Shown one piece after another: positions 42,459-52,626 of a DNA stretch of 64,000 nt (the stretch's first letter is position 1; every line of letters begins with the position of its first letter). A program made the position numbers and the translations under genes. A model generated the notes under the pieces. That model ran no database searches and was not told where the DNA came from. It saw only the letters and a list, made by a program, of their open reading frames with translations. This DNA is from Nesterenkonia haasae (GTDB taxonomy: Bacteria; Actinomycetota; Actinomycetes; Actinomycetales; Micrococcaceae), in assembly GCF_010119385.1 (NCBI RefSeq), contig NZ_VFIE01000018.1, positions 120,484-184,483 of the forward strand, given 5' to 3'.

Positions 42459-44258
42459 TCAGTCGGTCAATTCGGAGAGCTCCAGCCAACGTTCCTCAAG
42501 CTCGTCCACTTCCGCCGCGACGTGCTGCCGCTCTGCCGTGATCTGCCCCAGGGCTTCGAAGTCGCTCTGGTCATGTGCGGCCAGTTGCGTGTCGAGGTCC
42601 CGGACCTTCTCCGTAAGTTTCTGCAGCTTCCGCTCAATGGAGGAGGCTTCCTTCTGTGCGGCGCGGCGTTCAGGACCGGAGATGCTGTGGGCTGCCTCCT
42701 TCTGCTCTGCTGAGCCCGTGGGGTTCGGCTGCTTGGGGTTGGAGATTGTGGTGTTCTGCTGCTCTCTGAGCTTCAGGTACTCGTCCACCCCACCGGGGAC
42801 GTGGCGGAACGTGCCATTGAGGATGGCGTACTGCTGGTCGGTGACGCGTTCGAGAAGGTAGCGGTCGTGAGAGACCACCAGAAGCGTGGCGGGCCAGGAG
42901 TCCAGCAGGTCCTCAATCGCGGCGAGCATGTCCAGGTCCACGTCGTTCGACGGCTCGTCGAGAATCATCACGTTCGGTTCGCTGAGCAGCACCAGCAGCA
43001 GCTGCAGACGACGGCGCTGGCCGCCTGAGAGGTCCCCCACCCGCGAGGACAGATGCGCGCGGGAGAAGCCTAGGCGTTCCAACAACTGAGACGGGGTGAG
43101 CTCTTTGCCCTCGACCATGACTTCGGTCTTTTCCCGGGCGAGCACGTCTCGGACCCGATCACCTTCGATCTCTGCCAGCTGCGAAAACTGCTGGTCCAAG
43201 ATGCCGACCTCAACGGTCTTGCCGCGCTTTACACGCCCGGAGCTGGGCTCCACTGTGCCGGCGACCAATCCCAGCAGTGTAGATTTTCCGGCGCCGTTTG
43301 GACCCAAAATTCCTGTGCGCTCACCCGGTGCGATTCGCCACGTAACATCCTGCAAGACAGATTTCTCTCCGTAGGAGACGGAGACATCCAACAGGTCGAC
43401 GACGTCTTTGCCCAACCGTGCCGTCACCATCTTCTTCAGCTCGATGCTGTCCCGCGGCGGAGGAACATCACTGATGAGTTGATTAGCGGCATCGATCCGA
43501 AATTTTGGCTTCGAGGTGCGCGCGGGGGCGCCGCGGCGTAGCCAGGCGAGTTCCTTGCGCATGAGGTTCTGCCGCTTGGCCTCTACTGCGGCCTGCTGGC
43601 GGTCCCGTTCAACGCGCTGGAGCACGTAGGCGGCATAGCCGCCGTCGAAGGGTTCCACCGTACCGTCATGAACCTCCCAGGTGGTCGTGCACACCTCGTC
43701 GAGGAACCATCGGTCGTGAGTGATGATCAGTAACCCACCGGAGTTTTTGGCCCAGCGGCGCTTCAAATGGTCCGCCAACCATGCGATACCTTCCAGATCC
43801 AAGTGGTTCGTCGGCTCATCGAGGGCCATCAGATCCCACTCCCCCACGAGCAGCTTCGCCAGAGCGACGCGCCTGCGCTGGCCCCCGCTGAGCGAGTCAA
43901 TGGTGGCTTCCCATGGAAGGTCGGTGACCAGCCCGGAGATGACCTCACGGATCTTTGCATCCGAGGCCCACTCATGATCGGCCTGATCGCCGACGATCGA
44001 GAAACCCACTGACTCGGTAGGTCGCAGATCATCAGACTGGTCCAGCACTCCGAAGCGGACTCCATTGCGGCGAGTCACTCGTCCGGAGTCTGGCTCTACG
44101 CTTCCGGAGAGCATCCCGAGCAGCGTCGATTTGCCGCCCCCGTTATGACCGACAATGCCGATCCGGTCACCTTCGTTCACGCCCAGGGTGATGGATTCGA
44201 AGACAGTATGCGTCGGATACTCAATGTGCAGAGCCTCAGCGCCAAGTAGATGTGCCAC
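42459..44258 (-). CDS. ABC-F family ATPase (Uup-like)
   Basis: Duplicated ATP-binding protein of 599 residues without membrane segments. First cassette: GHNGGGKST, LSGGQRRRVAL and LMALDEPTNHLDLEG; second: GPNGAGKST, LSGGQRRRLQLLL and ILDEPSNDVDLDM. A linker rich in Gln, Arg and Lys (RVERDRQQAAVEAKRQNLMR) separates them, and a C-terminal coiled coil (SSIERKLQKLTEKVRDLDTQ) resembles that of Uup. ABC-F proteins act on ribosomes or branched DNA. GTG 44258 lies six bases after TACCCT. No resistance context is seen. Confidence 0.92.
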   Translation of the reverse strand: MAHLLGAEALHIEYPTHTVFESITLGVNEGDRIGIVGHNGGGKSTLLGMLSGSVEPDSGRVTRRNGVRFGVLDQSDDLRPTESVGFSIVGDQADHEWASDAKIREVISGLVTDLPWEATIDSLSGGQRRRVALAKLLVGEWDLMALDEPTNHLDLEGIAWLADHLKRRWAKNSGGLLIITHDRWFLDEVCTTTWEVHDGTVEPFDGGYAAYVLQRVERDRQQAAVEAKRQNLMRKELAWLRRGAPARTSKPKFRIDAANQLISDVPPPRDSIELKKMVTARLGKDVVDLLDVSVSYGEKSVLQDVTWRIAPGERTGILGPNGAGKSTLLGLVAGTVEPSSGRVKRGKTVEVGILDQQFSQLAEIEGDRVRDVLAREKTEVMVEGKELTPSQLLERLGFSRAHLSSRVGDLSGGQRRRLQLLLVLLSEPNVMILDEPSNDVDLDMLAAIEDLLDSWPATLLVVSHDRYLLERVTDQQYAILNGTFRHVPGGVDEYLKLREQQNTTISNPKQPNPTGSAEQKEAAHSISGPERRAAQKEASSIERKLQKLTEKVRDLDTQLAAHDQSDFEALGQITAERQHVAAEVDELEERWLELSELTD

Positions 44259-44264
44259 TTGTCT

Positions 44265-44270
44265 AGGGTA
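44265..44270 (-). promoter_or_regulatory. Candidate -10 element of the ABC-F gene
   Basis: TACCCT, six bases before GTG 44258. Confidence 0.45.
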
Positions 44271-44302
44271 GTGACACTCTGGGCCTGGACAAATCGAAGC
44301 GT

Positions 44303-45064
44303 CTAAGCCCCGATGGTCTCGCGGATCCCGGTCATCAGGGACAGCAGCGCCCCCACGAATGCCAGGAAGATCACCAGCCTTCGCACGGCAGCATCACGAA
44401 CCCAGCTGCGCATCAAGGTGCCGATGCCCAGTCCGGCCACGATGACGACCAGGCTTCCGATCCAAAACCACCAGGGGAAAACGGGAATTTCGTCGCCGCT
44501 AAAGGTGACTTTGGTCAGAAATCCGGCAACCGAGAGAAGGATCCACAGGGGCTGCAAAGTGGCCGCGAAAGATCTGACATTCCACCGTGAGACCACCGCA
44601 TACACGGTCATGGCGGGTCCTCCCACTCCGGCCAAGACGACGCCGCCGCCAGCCCCGATCCCGGTGAGGACTCGAGTCAGGGGACCGTCCGCCCGGGCGT
44701 GGATGCGGCTGACGATCAGTGACAGGGACAACCCGATCAGCACCAACGATGCCACCACGATGTAAAGCGGTCCGGGTGCCGAAACGGCTGCAATCCAGCC
44801 GAACAGTGGCATGACCAGGAGCGCCACTGGAGCGATAATCAGCAGACGCCGCCATTCGATCTCTCGCCAGACGAGGGCAAGCATGAGCAGTGGGGCCACG
44901 AAAGCCAACATGTTCGTCAGCATCACTCCGGTGTGTGGACCCAGGATGACCACCAGGAAGGGGGCGAGCATCATGGCAAATCCCAGGCCGGTGATCCGTT
45001 GCAGGACCGCCGCCACCAAGATGAGGCCGAAAACTACAGCGAGGAGCACGCCTTCTTCGCCCAT
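44303..45064 (-). CDS. TauE/SafE-family membrane permease, second copy
   Basis: A 253-residue, eight-helix membrane protein of the same family and exact length as the one at 6096-6857; family marks are GFAMMLAPFLVVILGPHTGV near residue 35 and VVLAGVGGPAMTVYAV in the second half. It starts three bases after the ispE stop, without a good ribosome binding site, so it is likely read through from ispE. Pairing with an isoprenoid gene probably reflects co-expression rather than function; substrate unknown. Confidence 0.85.
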   Translation of the reverse strand: MGEEGVLLAVVFGLILVAAVLQRITGLGFAMMLAPFLVVILGPHTGVMLTNMLAFVAPLLMLALVWREIEWRRLLIIAPVALLVMPLFGWIAAVSAPGPLYIVVASLVLIGLSLSLIVSRIHARADGPLTRVLTGIGAGGGVVLAGVGGPAMTVYAVVSRWNVRSFAATLQPLWILLSVAGFLTKVTFSGDEIPVFPWWFWIGSLVVIVAGLGIGTLMRSWVRDAAVRRLVIFLAFVGALLSLMTGIRETIGA

Positions 45065-45067
45065 GAT

Positions 45068-46081
45068 CTACAGCAGCCGTGCCCCGGGCGCTGGACCCGA
45101 GACTGGAATGGCCCAGACATCGAGCCGCTCCTGCAATCCGGTGGCCAACCGGCTGGCCGCCGACGCATCCCGTGCTAGGAACATCACCGTGGGACCAGAA
45201 CCGGAAACCATACCCTGCATCGCACCTTCTGCCATGCCGGCGTCCATCATGTCGTCGAGGGCTGGCAGCATCGAGACTGCCGGAGCCTGCAGGTCATTGG
45301 TCATCAGAGTGGTGATCATCTCCGCGTCCGCAGCACAGGCAGCCCGGACTAGGTCGTCGTCGAGTTCGGGCTGATCAGCCGTCAGCTCAACGGCGTCGCG
45401 CATAGCATCGAGCTTTCTGTACACCTCCGGTGTGGAGAGGCCCGTGCTGGCCGGGACAATAACCAGGTGGAGCTCTCCGCGGGTCAGCAGAGGCGAGAGG
45501 TTATCCCCCACGCCTTGCCCAACGGCCGCGCCGCCGAAGATCGCGAACGGCACATCAGCGCCTAGGCGTGCGCCCAGCTCCGCCAGCTGCTCTTTGGTGA
45601 GTCCCGCCTCCCAGAGCGCCGAGCAGGCGACCAGCGTGGCCGCGGCGTCGGCTGAGCCTCCCCCCATACCACCGGCAATAGGCACATTCTTGGTAATGGT
45701 GAGGTCCACGCCGTAGCTGGGACGCTCTGTGCCGGGGAAACTCAAGGTCGCAGCCTCGCGCGCTTGGAGAGCCTCACGCAGCAGGGCCGCCGCCTGATAG
45801 GCGAGGTTATTCTCATCCAGAGGGATCTGCGCCGGAACTGTCCCGCCAGTCATTTGGTCTTGATGCTCTACGCCTGTGAAAGCTGAGCGCTCCGACAGGG
45901 AGACGGTGATCGCGCCGTCCTGCCGGGGACTGGCGAGGACCTCCTCATAGAGGGAGACGGCATAGTACAAGGTGGCCACCTCGTGGTAGCCGTCGGCACG
46001 CAGCGGCCCGACCCGCAGGCTCAGGTTCACTTTACCCGGGGCCAAGGCCGTGACATGGCCGAAGAACTCGCTGTCTCTCAT
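45068..46081 (-). CDS. ispE: 4-diphosphocytidyl-2-C-methyl-D-erythritol kinase
   Basis: IspE, the GHMP kinase of the MEP pathway. 337 residues with APGKVNLSLRVG at the N-terminus, ATP loop PIAGGMGGGSADAAATL and the third motif VSGSGPTVMFLA. ATG 46081 follows TAAGGT by seven bases; the frame could start at 46138 but with no conserved residues. Divergent from tatD, with about 100 bases between the starts. Confidence 0.96.
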   Translation of the reverse strand: MRDSEFFGHVTALAPGKVNLSLRVGPLRADGYHEVATLYYAVSLYEEVLASPRQDGAITVSLSERSAFTGVEHQDQMTGGTVPAQIPLDENNLAYQAAALLREALQAREAATLSFPGTERPSYGVDLTITKNVPIAGGMGGGSADAAATLVACSALWEAGLTKEQLAELGARLGADVPFAIFGGAAVGQGVGDNLSPLLTRGELHLVIVPASTGLSTPEVYRKLDAMRDAVELTADQPELDDDLVRAACAADAEMITTLMTNDLQAPAVSMLPALDDMMDAGMAEGAMQGMVSGSGPTVMFLARDASAASRLATGLQERLDVWAIPVSGPAPGARLL

Positions 46082-46088
46082 TCCCTCA

Positions 46089-46094
46089 ACCTTA
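46089..46094 (-). promoter_or_regulatory. Candidate -10 element of ispE
   Basis: TAAGGT, seven bases before ATG 46081. Confidence 0.45.
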
Positions 46095-46171
46095 GCCCTG
46101 ACCACCCATTTCTCCGGCCTCCGTTTTCTGCACAGCACATCGTCCCGCTCTGCTGCCCTGCTGGCTGTGGA

Positions 46172-46177
46172 TACACT
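46172..46177 (+). promoter_or_regulatory. Candidate -10 element of tatD
   Basis: TACACT, eight bases before GTG 46186. Confidence 0.45.
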
Positions 46178-46185
46178 GGGTTGCT

Positions 46186-47154
46186 GTGAGTGAGGCTATT
46201 GCGAATTCCGGTGAGACACCATCCGCCTACCGGCCGGAGATCAGCCCCACCACGGGTGAGGTTGACGGGCCGGTGCGCAGCCAGAGTGACGAAAAGTCCA
46301 AGAAGAAACGCCGACTGGATTATCCGCCGGCCCCGGAGCCGCTGCCGGTACCGGTAATCGACAATCACGCGCATCTGGACTTCAGGGACGGCCTGGTGGA
46401 GGTCAGCGTCGCCCAGCATCTCGATACTGCTCAGAGCGTGGGAGTCGCCGGTGCGATCCTGGTCGGCTACGACGCCGCCAGCAGCGAGTTTGCAGTTCGC
46501 GCGGCCCTAGGAGATCACCGTGCCAAGGCAGCTGTGGCCCTGCACCCCAATGACGCTCCGCACCTGGCGGAAACGGGCGGCTACGACGCCGCCTTCGATC
46601 GCATAGCCGAACTCGCCACCCGGCCCGAGGTCGTCGCCGTGGGAGAGACCGGTCTGGACTACTTCCGGACCGCCGAGTGGGGTCGAGACGCTCAGCGCAA
46701 GAGCTTCTTTGATCACATCCAGCTGGCGTCAGAGCGCGGGCTTGCCATGCAGATTCATAACCGCGATGCGCATAGCGATGTGGTGGCAGCCCTCCACGAT
46801 GCCCCGTCACTTCCCTCCTCGGTGGTTTTCCACTGCTTCTCCGGCGACGCTGAGCTGGCGCGGATATGCAACCGCAATGGTTGGTACATGAGCTTTTCCG
46901 GGAGCGTGACGTTCAAGAATTCGCATGATCTGCGGGAGGCGTTGAGAATCGCAGATCCACACCTGATTCTGGTCGAGACTGATTCCCCTTTCCTGACACC
47001 GCATCCCTTCCGGGGTCAGCCGAACGCACCGTATATGGTGCCGCAGACGATGCGCCTCATGGCCGAGGTGCGGGGAGCTGAGCTCAGTCAGCTGTGCCAG
47101 CAGGTCATGTTCAATACCCACCAGGCCTACGGGCAGTGGACTGCAGCGCGATGA
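46186..47154 (+). CDS. tatD: TatD family hydrolase/DNase
   Basis: Metal-dependent hydrolase of 322 residues in the amidohydrolase superfamily, acting as a 3'-5' DNase or in tRNA/protein quality control. HxH site in [27 protein letters not shown] for the bridging ligand, [10 protein letters not shown] and [14 protein letters not shown] for the others. It has an additional basic N-terminal stretch of about 55 residues ([17 protein letters not shown]). GTG 46186 is eight bases after TACACT. The stop overlaps the ksgA start (ATGA). Confidence 0.93.
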   Translation: MSEAIANSGETPSAYRPEISPTTGEVDGPVRSQSDEKSKKKRRLDYPPAPEPLPVPVIDNHAHLDFRDGLVEVSVAQHLDTAQSVGVAGAILVGYDAASSEFAVRAALGDHRAKAAVALHPNDAPHLAETGGYDAAFDRIAELATRPEVVAVGETGLDYFRTAEWGRDAQRKSFFDHIQLASERGLAMQIHNRDAHSDVVAALHDAPSLPSSVVFHCFSGDAELARICNRNGWYMSFSGSVTFKNSHDLREALRIADPHLILVETDSPFLTPHPFRGQPNAPYMVPQTMRLMAEVRGAELSQLCQQVMFNTHQAYGQWTAAR

Positions 47155-48044
47155 CCGGCACCACCTCACCTCCCGCTGACGGGGCCTTGCCAGGTCTGCT
47201 CTCTGCAGCGCATATCCGCCGGTTGGCTCAGGAACTGGACATATGGCCGACCAAGCGGTGGGGGCAGAACTTCGTCATCGACCCAAACACCATCCGCAGG
47301 ATAGTGGATTTGGCCGACTTGGCCGGTGATGAGCATGTGTTGGAAGTGGGGCCCGGACTGGGATCGCTGACCCTGGGCCTGTTGGACAAGGCCGAACATG
47401 TCACGGCCGTGGAGATAGACCCGAAGTTGGCGGCGCAGCTGCCTGAGACCGTGCAGCGTATGCGTCCCGAGAAGTCCGCGAACCTCACTGTGGTCCGCGA
47501 GGATGCCTTGCGGCTCCAACCCGGGTCGCTGGGGGAACCCACTGTCCTGGTCGCCAACCTTCCGTACAACGTGGCGGTGCCGGTGGTCCTTCACCTGTTG
47601 GAGGTCCTCCCCAGTCTGAGGAAGGGCCTAGTGATGGTTCAGGATGAAGTCGCTGACCGGCTGGCGGCTGCACCCGGGTCCAAGATCTATGGTGTCCCCA
47701 GCGCCAAAATCGCCTGGGATACTGAGGCACGGAAAGTTGGGGTCGTGGGTAAGCGAGTCTTTTGGCCCGAGCCTCGCATATCGTCTGGACTGGTGCGATT
47801 CGACCGAGGCGAGCCTGCCTCGGAGGAGCTGACCCGGCAGGAAGTCTTCTCCGTGATAGACGCCGCATTCGCCCAGCGGCGTAAGACGCTGCGCGCAGCC
47901 CTGAGCGGGTTCGTAGGCACTGGAGCACTGGCCGAGCAGGCTCTGCGTGCGGCTGAGGTGGACCCGCAAGCCCGTGGTGAGACGCTGAACATCCACGATT
48001 TCACGCGCATCGCCGCCGCGTTGCGCGCAGCCGACCGGCCCTGA
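47151..48044 (+). CDS. rsmA: 16S rRNA dimethyladenosine transferase (KsgA/RsmA)
   Basis: Methylates the two adenines of 16S rRNA helix 45 (A1518/A1519). 297 residues; the start [12 protein letters not shown] and SAM-binding [16 protein letters not shown] are followed by the catalytic [16 protein letters not shown], and the C-terminal domain has [17 protein letters not shown] 47151 overlaps the tatD stop, so the two are translationally coupled. tatD-ksgA order is conserved in actinobacteria. Confidence 0.97.
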   Translation: MTGTTSPPADGALPGLLSAAHIRRLAQELDIWPTKRWGQNFVIDPNTIRRIVDLADLAGDEHVLEVGPGLGSLTLGLLDKAEHVTAVEIDPKLAAQLPETVQRMRPEKSANLTVVREDALRLQPGSLGEPTVLVANLPYNVAVPVVLHLLEVLPSLRKGLVMVQDEVADRLAAAPGSKIYGVPSAKIAWDTEARKVGVVGKRVFWPEPRISSGLVRFDRGEPASEELTRQEVFSVIDAAFAQRRKTLRAALSGFVGTGALAEQALRAAEVDPQARGETLNIHDFTRIAAALRAADRP

Positions 48045-48086
48045 ACGCCCGCTGTCCCCACTCATGCATGGAAGACAGGACGGGAA

Positions 48087-49943
48087 CTAGGCCGTATACA
48101 CGTCCTCGACAACATCGGCGAAATCCTCAAGCACCTTGGCGCGGATGAGCTTCATCGACGGTGTCAGGTGCCCGGAGTCTTCACTGAGCTCCGCATCGAC
48201 GATCCTGAACGACCGGATCGATTCCGCCCGAGACACATGCGCATTGGCCTGATCCACCGCCTGCTGGATCTCCGCGTGGAGCGCCTCAGACACCACACCG
48301 TCAGCGAGCGCTTCCCGAAGGGTGAGTTCACCGTATCCGTGGTGTTCCGCCCATGCGTGCACTGCTTCCGGATCGGGGAATACCAAAGCGCCGACGAACG
48401 GCCGGCCCTCACCCACGATAACCGTCTGGGCTACCAAGCGGTCACTGCGCACGGCCTCTTCTAACGGCGTCGGATAGATGTTCTTACCACCGGCGGTGAC
48501 GATGAGGTCTTTTTTCCGGCCGGTCACAGAAAGGAATCCGTCGGCGTCCAAGGAACCGAGGTCCCCGGTGTAGAAGAATCCTTCGTCGTCGAAGGCCTCC
48601 GCCGTCTCCCCCGGCTGCTTGTAGTATCCGCGAAAAATCACTGGCCCCTTGAGCAGGATCTCCCCATCCTCGGCGATTTTCACAGTATTGCCAGGCACAG
48701 GAAGGCCAACTGTGCCGACGCGGGTAGCTCCCGGGATGTTCAGTGTGATGGGAGCGGTTGACTCAGTGAGCCCGTACCCTTCCTGCACTGGCAGGCCAAT
48801 CCCTGCGAAGAAATGGGCGATCTCTGAGTTGAGGGGCGAAGCACCTGACACCACGTGGGTGACTTCTCCTCCGAGTTTCGCGCGCAGTTTGGAGTAGACC
48901 AACGGGGAAAACAGCGCGTGTTTGGCGCGCAGACCCAGGGACGGGCCGGAAGCTGTACCGTCAGCACCAGACTGCAGGGCCTGCGAATAGGCAACAGCCG
49001 TTTTGCGGGCCTCCTCAAAGATGGCACCTTTTCCATCCTCTGCGGCCTTAGCTGCTGCCGAATGGTAGACCTTCTCCAACACCCGCGGCACCACGAGCAG
49101 CCAGGTGGGCCTAAAGGTGCCCAGATCATCCAGCAACGTCGAAGTATCAGCAGTGTGCGCGACCTGGATGCCGCGGTGCAGACAGATGAGCTGGACCGCA
49201 CGGGCCAGCACGTGGGCGAGGGGGAGAAAAAGCAGTGTCCGCGATTCCCCTTCGCCCAAAATGTCGGAGGCGAAAGGCACGATGTTGGCCGCTCCCTCGA
49301 CGAGATTGCGGTGGGTGATCTCTACGCCCTTGGCCTTTCCGGTGGTTCCTGAGGTGTAGACCAATGTGGCGACGTCATCAGCGCGAGCGGTCGTCCTGGC
49401 CGTCTCCAGCTGGCTATTGGTGACGTTGGTTGAATTCGCAGCAATTTCATCCAGGTCGGCGGTTGACGCTATGGAGTAGATCTCTAGGCCAGATTTTTTG
49501 CCACCGGCCATATTGGCTCCGCCTTGGACTGTGCTCCGAAGACCCTCGTCGCCGATGAGGACGAGCTGGGCATCGGAGTTGGCCAGCAGGTGGGCGACTT
49601 GGTGGGTTGAACTGGTTTCATAGATCGGTACTGATATTCCCCCGGCGAACCAGATGGCCTGATCCACCACTGCCCAGGAATAGCTGGTCGCTGACATCAC
49701 GGCCACTTTGTCTCCGGGTTTCACACCCAGGCCTATGAGCCCCTTGGCAACTTTCCTGACCTGCTCGAGGAAACTGCTGATGGTGATGTCGAGCCATCCC
49801 CCGGCCCCGTTGCTGACGGCATAGACGGGGTGCCCAGGCTCCGCCTCGCCCAACGCCACGACACCGTGGGTGACGTTGATGTGGTCCCCAATTCGGGTGA
49901 TCGGCTCGGTAGTCGTTTCATGAATAGGCTGAGCAGTAGTCAC
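48087..49943 (-). CDS. Long-chain acyl-CoA synthetase (AMP-dependent ligase)
   Basis: ANL-family acyl-CoA ligase of 618 residues. The AMP motif TLVYTSGTTGKAKGVEITHRN, followed by EGYGLTESTAP and YTGDLGSLDADGFLSVTGR, is complete; the C-terminal lysine loop (HLTPSMKLIRAKVLEDF) is seen. The FACS-type length indicates fatty-acyl substrate, but range is unknown. GTG 49943 lies six bases after TAGACT. Convergent with ksgA, 42 bases away. Confidence 0.92.
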   Translation of the reverse strand: MTTAQPIHETTTEPITRIGDHINVTHGVVALGEAEPGHPVYAVSNGAGGWLDITISSFLEQVRKVAKGLIGLGVKPGDKVAVMSATSYSWAVVDQAIWFAGGISVPIYETSSTHQVAHLLANSDAQLVLIGDEGLRSTVQGGANMAGGKKSGLEIYSIASTADLDEIAANSTNVTNSQLETARTTARADDVATLVYTSGTTGKAKGVEITHRNLVEGAANIVPFASDILGEGESRTLLFLPLAHVLARAVQLICLHRGIQVAHTADTSTLLDDLGTFRPTWLLVVPRVLEKVYHSAAAKAAEDGKGAIFEEARKTAVAYSQALQSGADGTASGPSLGLRAKHALFSPLVYSKLRAKLGGEVTHVVSGASPLNSEIAHFFAGIGLPVQEGYGLTESTAPITLNIPGATRVGTVGLPVPGNTVKIAEDGEILLKGPVIFRGYYKQPGETAEAFDDEGFFYTGDLGSLDADGFLSVTGRKKDLIVTAGGKNIYPTPLEEAVRSDRLVAQTVIVGEGRPFVGALVFPDPEAVHAWAEHHGYGELTLREALADGVVSEALHAEIQQAVDQANAHVSRAESIRSFRIVDAELSEDSGHLTPSMKLIRAKVLEDFADVVEDVYTA

Positions 49944-49949
49944 CGCGCC

Positions 49950-49955
49950 AGTCTA
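49950..49955 (-). promoter_or_regulatory. Candidate -10 element of the acyl-CoA ligase gene
   Basis: TAGACT, six bases before GTG 49943. Confidence 0.45.
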
Positions 49956-50018
49956 ACCACCAGTCCCTGGGCATACCCGATGATGAACCAGCGCCAAGCT
50001 GGACGGGCAACGGCAGTG

Positions 50019-50924
50019 TCAGCCGTCAGAGCCTCTGAGTTGGTTCGCCGCGTCATACAACTCGCTTGCATTCATCCCGTGCTCCTGAGCGACTCGTTTC
50101 GCTGCGACCTTGAGCCGTTCGCCCGCGGCAGCGCTCTGGAGAACGATCCCGGCGGCGTCCTGCACTGACAGAGGCTCTACTTCACCACCATCGCTGAGTG
50201 CTGCTCTGTCCAAGATCAGGACGATCTCGCCCTTGATTCCTGCGTCGCGCTCACGCTGTGCGAGCGCCTCTGCCAGCTCGCTGAGCTCTCCGCGCAGAAC
50301 TTCCTCGTATTTTTTTGTGAGTTCTCTGGCGACAGCCGCACGGCGCCGTCCGCCGAGCACCTCGGCGAATTCGGTGATGGTGGCAACGATCCGATGTGGG
50401 GATTCGAACAGGACTGTCGTCCAGTGCTCATGCTGCAGCCGGTCGAGCAGCCTGCGGCGATCTGCTTGTTTGCGGGGGACGAATCCGCCGAAGGTGAACC
50501 GCTCAGTGGGGAGGCCAGAAAGTGCGAGCGCTGTGGGGACGGCGGAGGCGCCCGGGGCTGCGGTGACGGCAACTTCAGCTTCGATCGCAGCCGCCACGAG
50601 GCGGCGCCCGGGGTCCGAGACTGCCGGCATGCCCGCATCAGAGACCACAAGGATTCGGGTCCCGGCGCGGGCCAGCTCAACGAGCTCAACCGAACGGCTG
50701 GCTTCATTGTGTTCGTGCAGGCTCACCAACCGGGCCTCTGTGCGCTCACCTAGGGCTTGGAGCAGGTGGCGTGTGCTGCGGGTGTCCTCGCAGGCGATCA
50801 CCTCGGCGCTGCGAATCAACATCCGTAACCGCTCGGTGGTGTCGGCCAGGTTCCCGATGGGAGTGGCGGCAAGGACGACTGGGGCATCCCAAAGCCAATC
50901 CTCGGACGGGTCTAGCACCTGCAT
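50019..50924 (-). CDS. rsmI: 16S rRNA (cytidine1402-2'-O)-methyltransferase RsmI
   Basis: Tetrapyrrole-methylase-fold enzyme of 301 residues that 2'-O-methylates C1402. LAATPIGNLADTTERL near the start, ACEDTRSTRHLLQAL, VSDAGMPAVSDPG and APGASAVPTALALSGL are the RsmI marks. ATG 50924 has AAGGAG very close (three-base gap), and the longer frame up to 51305 overlaps the divergent pmt gene and lacks family residues. Divergent partner of pmt, a pairing conserved in actinobacteria. Confidence 0.96.
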   Translation of the reverse strand: MQVLDPSEDWLWDAPVVLAATPIGNLADTTERLRMLIRSAEVIACEDTRSTRHLLQALGERTEARLVSLHEHNEASRSVELVELARAGTRILVVSDAGMPAVSDPGRRLVAAAIEAEVAVTAAPGASAVPTALALSGLPTERFTFGGFVPRKQADRRRLLDRLQHEHWTTVLFESPHRIVATITEFAEVLGGRRRAAVARELTKKYEEVLRGELSELAEALAQRERDAGIKGEIVLILDRAALSDGGEVEPLSVQDAAGIVLQSAAAGERLKVAAKRVAQEHGMNASELYDAANQLRGSDG

Positions 50925-50962
50925 GTTCTCCTTCGTTCCACTGAAATGTCTCTGCTGGCAAG

Positions 50963-50968
50963 TAGCAT
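50963..50968 (+). promoter_or_regulatory. Candidate -10 element of pmt
   Basis: TAGCAT, seven bases before GTG 50976. Confidence 0.5.
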
Positions 50969-50975
50969 ATCCAGG

Positions 50976-52625
50976 GTGAACCGCGCCGAGACCCTGACTG
51001 AGCGCCGCTCCCCCACCGGATCGCGAGGGACCCGGCTGTTCTTCGAGGCCAAGCTCGGCGCTGAGCATTTCGCGCCTGGCCTCATGGGGTGGGTCGTTCC
51101 GCTGGCGATCTTCGCTTGCGCGCTGGGGCTGCGGCTCTACGGCCTCAACAATCCTCACGCACTGATCTTCGACGAGACCTACTACGCAAAAGACGCTTAC
51201 GCGCTGCTGCAGGCTGGTTATGAACTGAGTTGGCCGGATAGCGCCGATGATGACTGGCTGGCCGGCGATCCACAGCCTACCAACGAAGGCTCCTATGTGG
51301 TGCACCCCCCGCTGGGTAAGTGGCTGATTGCTCTGGGGATCCTGCCTTTCGGGGTGGAGGATCCCTTCGGATGGCGGTTCTCATCAGCCGTCGCCGGTGC
51401 CCTGGGTGCACTGCTGATCTCATTGGTCGCACAACGCATGTTCCGTTCGGTGTTTCTCGGTGGTGTCGCTGGGGTTCTCACCGCCGTGGAAGGCCACCAC
51501 CTTGTGATGTCACGGGTCGCCCTGCTGGACATCTTTCTGATGCTATTCGTTCTTGCAGCCTTCGGGGCTCTTCTGGCCGACAGATACAGCGGTCGACGCC
51601 GTCTGGCCGCCTGGGCTGCCGCGACCCCGGGCAAGTCTCCACAATGGGCGAGAGGCCCTATGCTGCTGTGGCGTCCTTGGCGACTCATTGCTGGGGTGTT
51701 GCTGGGCTGTGCGGTGGCGGTGAAACTCTCAGCTCTGTCTTTTGTTCTGGTCTTCGGCATTATGGTCGTGCTCTGGGATGTCCAAGCCCGCCGCATCGTC
51801 GGGATCCGCAACTGGCTTCGAGCCGGGCTGCTGTTCGACGCTCTTCCAGCAATAGTGACGGTTCTTCCGGTGGCTGCTGGAACGTACCTGGCCTCCTGGA
51901 CCGGCTGGTTGGTCAGTGACACCGGTTGGGGACGCCAAGCCTATGACACTGAGCCCAGCGGTCTGGTGGCGCTGGTACCCAACGCTATTCGCGCCCTGTG
52001 GAACTACCACGGATCTGCCGCGGAGTTCCACACTGGTCTGGAATCAGAACATGAGTACGCCTCACATCCTTTGACGTGGCCGTTCGTGGGCCGTCCCGTG
52101 TCAATGCATTATCAAAGTCGGAGTCAGGGCGAAGAGTATGAACACACAGCGGAAATATGCCAGGCAGAGTCCTGCTCCTCAGCGATCGTAGACCTGGCGA
52201 ATCCGCTCATTTGGTGGGCCGGAGGTCTGGGCCTGCTGGTAGTCCTGGTCTTGTGGCTGGGGCGCCGGGACTGGAGACACGGGGCAATACTCTCCGGTTT
52301 CATCGCCGGGGGCGCTGTGTGGCTGATGTTCCCCGACCGAACCATGTTTTTCTTCTACACCATCAGCTACCACCCCTTCGTCATCCTCACCGTGGTGGTA
52401 CTGGCGTCCCTGCTTCTGCGAGTAGGCACTGGGACCGTCCTCCGGAGCGGACAGGTTCGGTCGGCGGCCGAGATCGCGTCTGCCCGGCAACGCAATACCG
52501 TGATGGTGCTCTGCTTCGTTCTGCTCTCAGTGGCTGTATCGGTGTTCTTTTGGCCCGTGTGGACCGCAGAGTTCATTCCCTACGACCAGTGGCGGCTGCG
52601 CATGTGGGTGCAATCGTGGATTTGA
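50976..52625 (+). CDS. Dolichyl-phosphate-mannose--protein mannosyltransferase family (Pmt)
   Basis: Polytopic GT39-type glycosyltransferase of 549 residues for O-mannosylation of exported proteins, using polyprenyl-phosphate mannose. The catalytic acidic pair is in FDETYYAKDAY in the first outer loop, then VVHPPLGKWLIALG; about ten helices follow, and RPVSMHYQ and TISYHPF appear late in the chain as in actinobacterial homologues. GTG 50976 follows TAGCAT by seven bases; ATG 50946 would overlap the divergent rsmI promoter. A single base separates its stop from the cyclo-ligase start. Confidence 0.93.
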   Translation: MNRAETLTERRSPTGSRGTRLFFEAKLGAEHFAPGLMGWVVPLAIFACALGLRLYGLNNPHALIFDETYYAKDAYALLQAGYELSWPDSADDDWLAGDPQPTNEGSYVVHPPLGKWLIALGILPFGVEDPFGWRFSSAVAGALGALLISLVAQRMFRSVFLGGVAGVLTAVEGHHLVMSRVALLDIFLMLFVLAAFGALLADRYSGRRRLAAWAAATPGKSPQWARGPMLLWRPWRLIAGVLLGCAVAVKLSALSFVLVFGIMVVLWDVQARRIVGIRNWLRAGLLFDALPAIVTVLPVAAGTYLASWTGWLVSDTGWGRQAYDTEPSGLVALVPNAIRALWNYHGSAAEFHTGLESEHEYASHPLTWPFVGRPVSMHYQSRSQGEEYEHTAEICQAESCSSAIVDLANPLIWWAGGLGLLVVLVLWLGRRDWRHGAILSGFIAGGAVWLMFPDRTMFFFYTISYHPFVILTVVVLASLLLRVGTGTVLRSGQVRSAAEIASARQRNTVMVLCFVLLSVAVSVFFWPVWTAEFIPYDQWRLRMWVQSWI

Positions 52626-52626
52626 T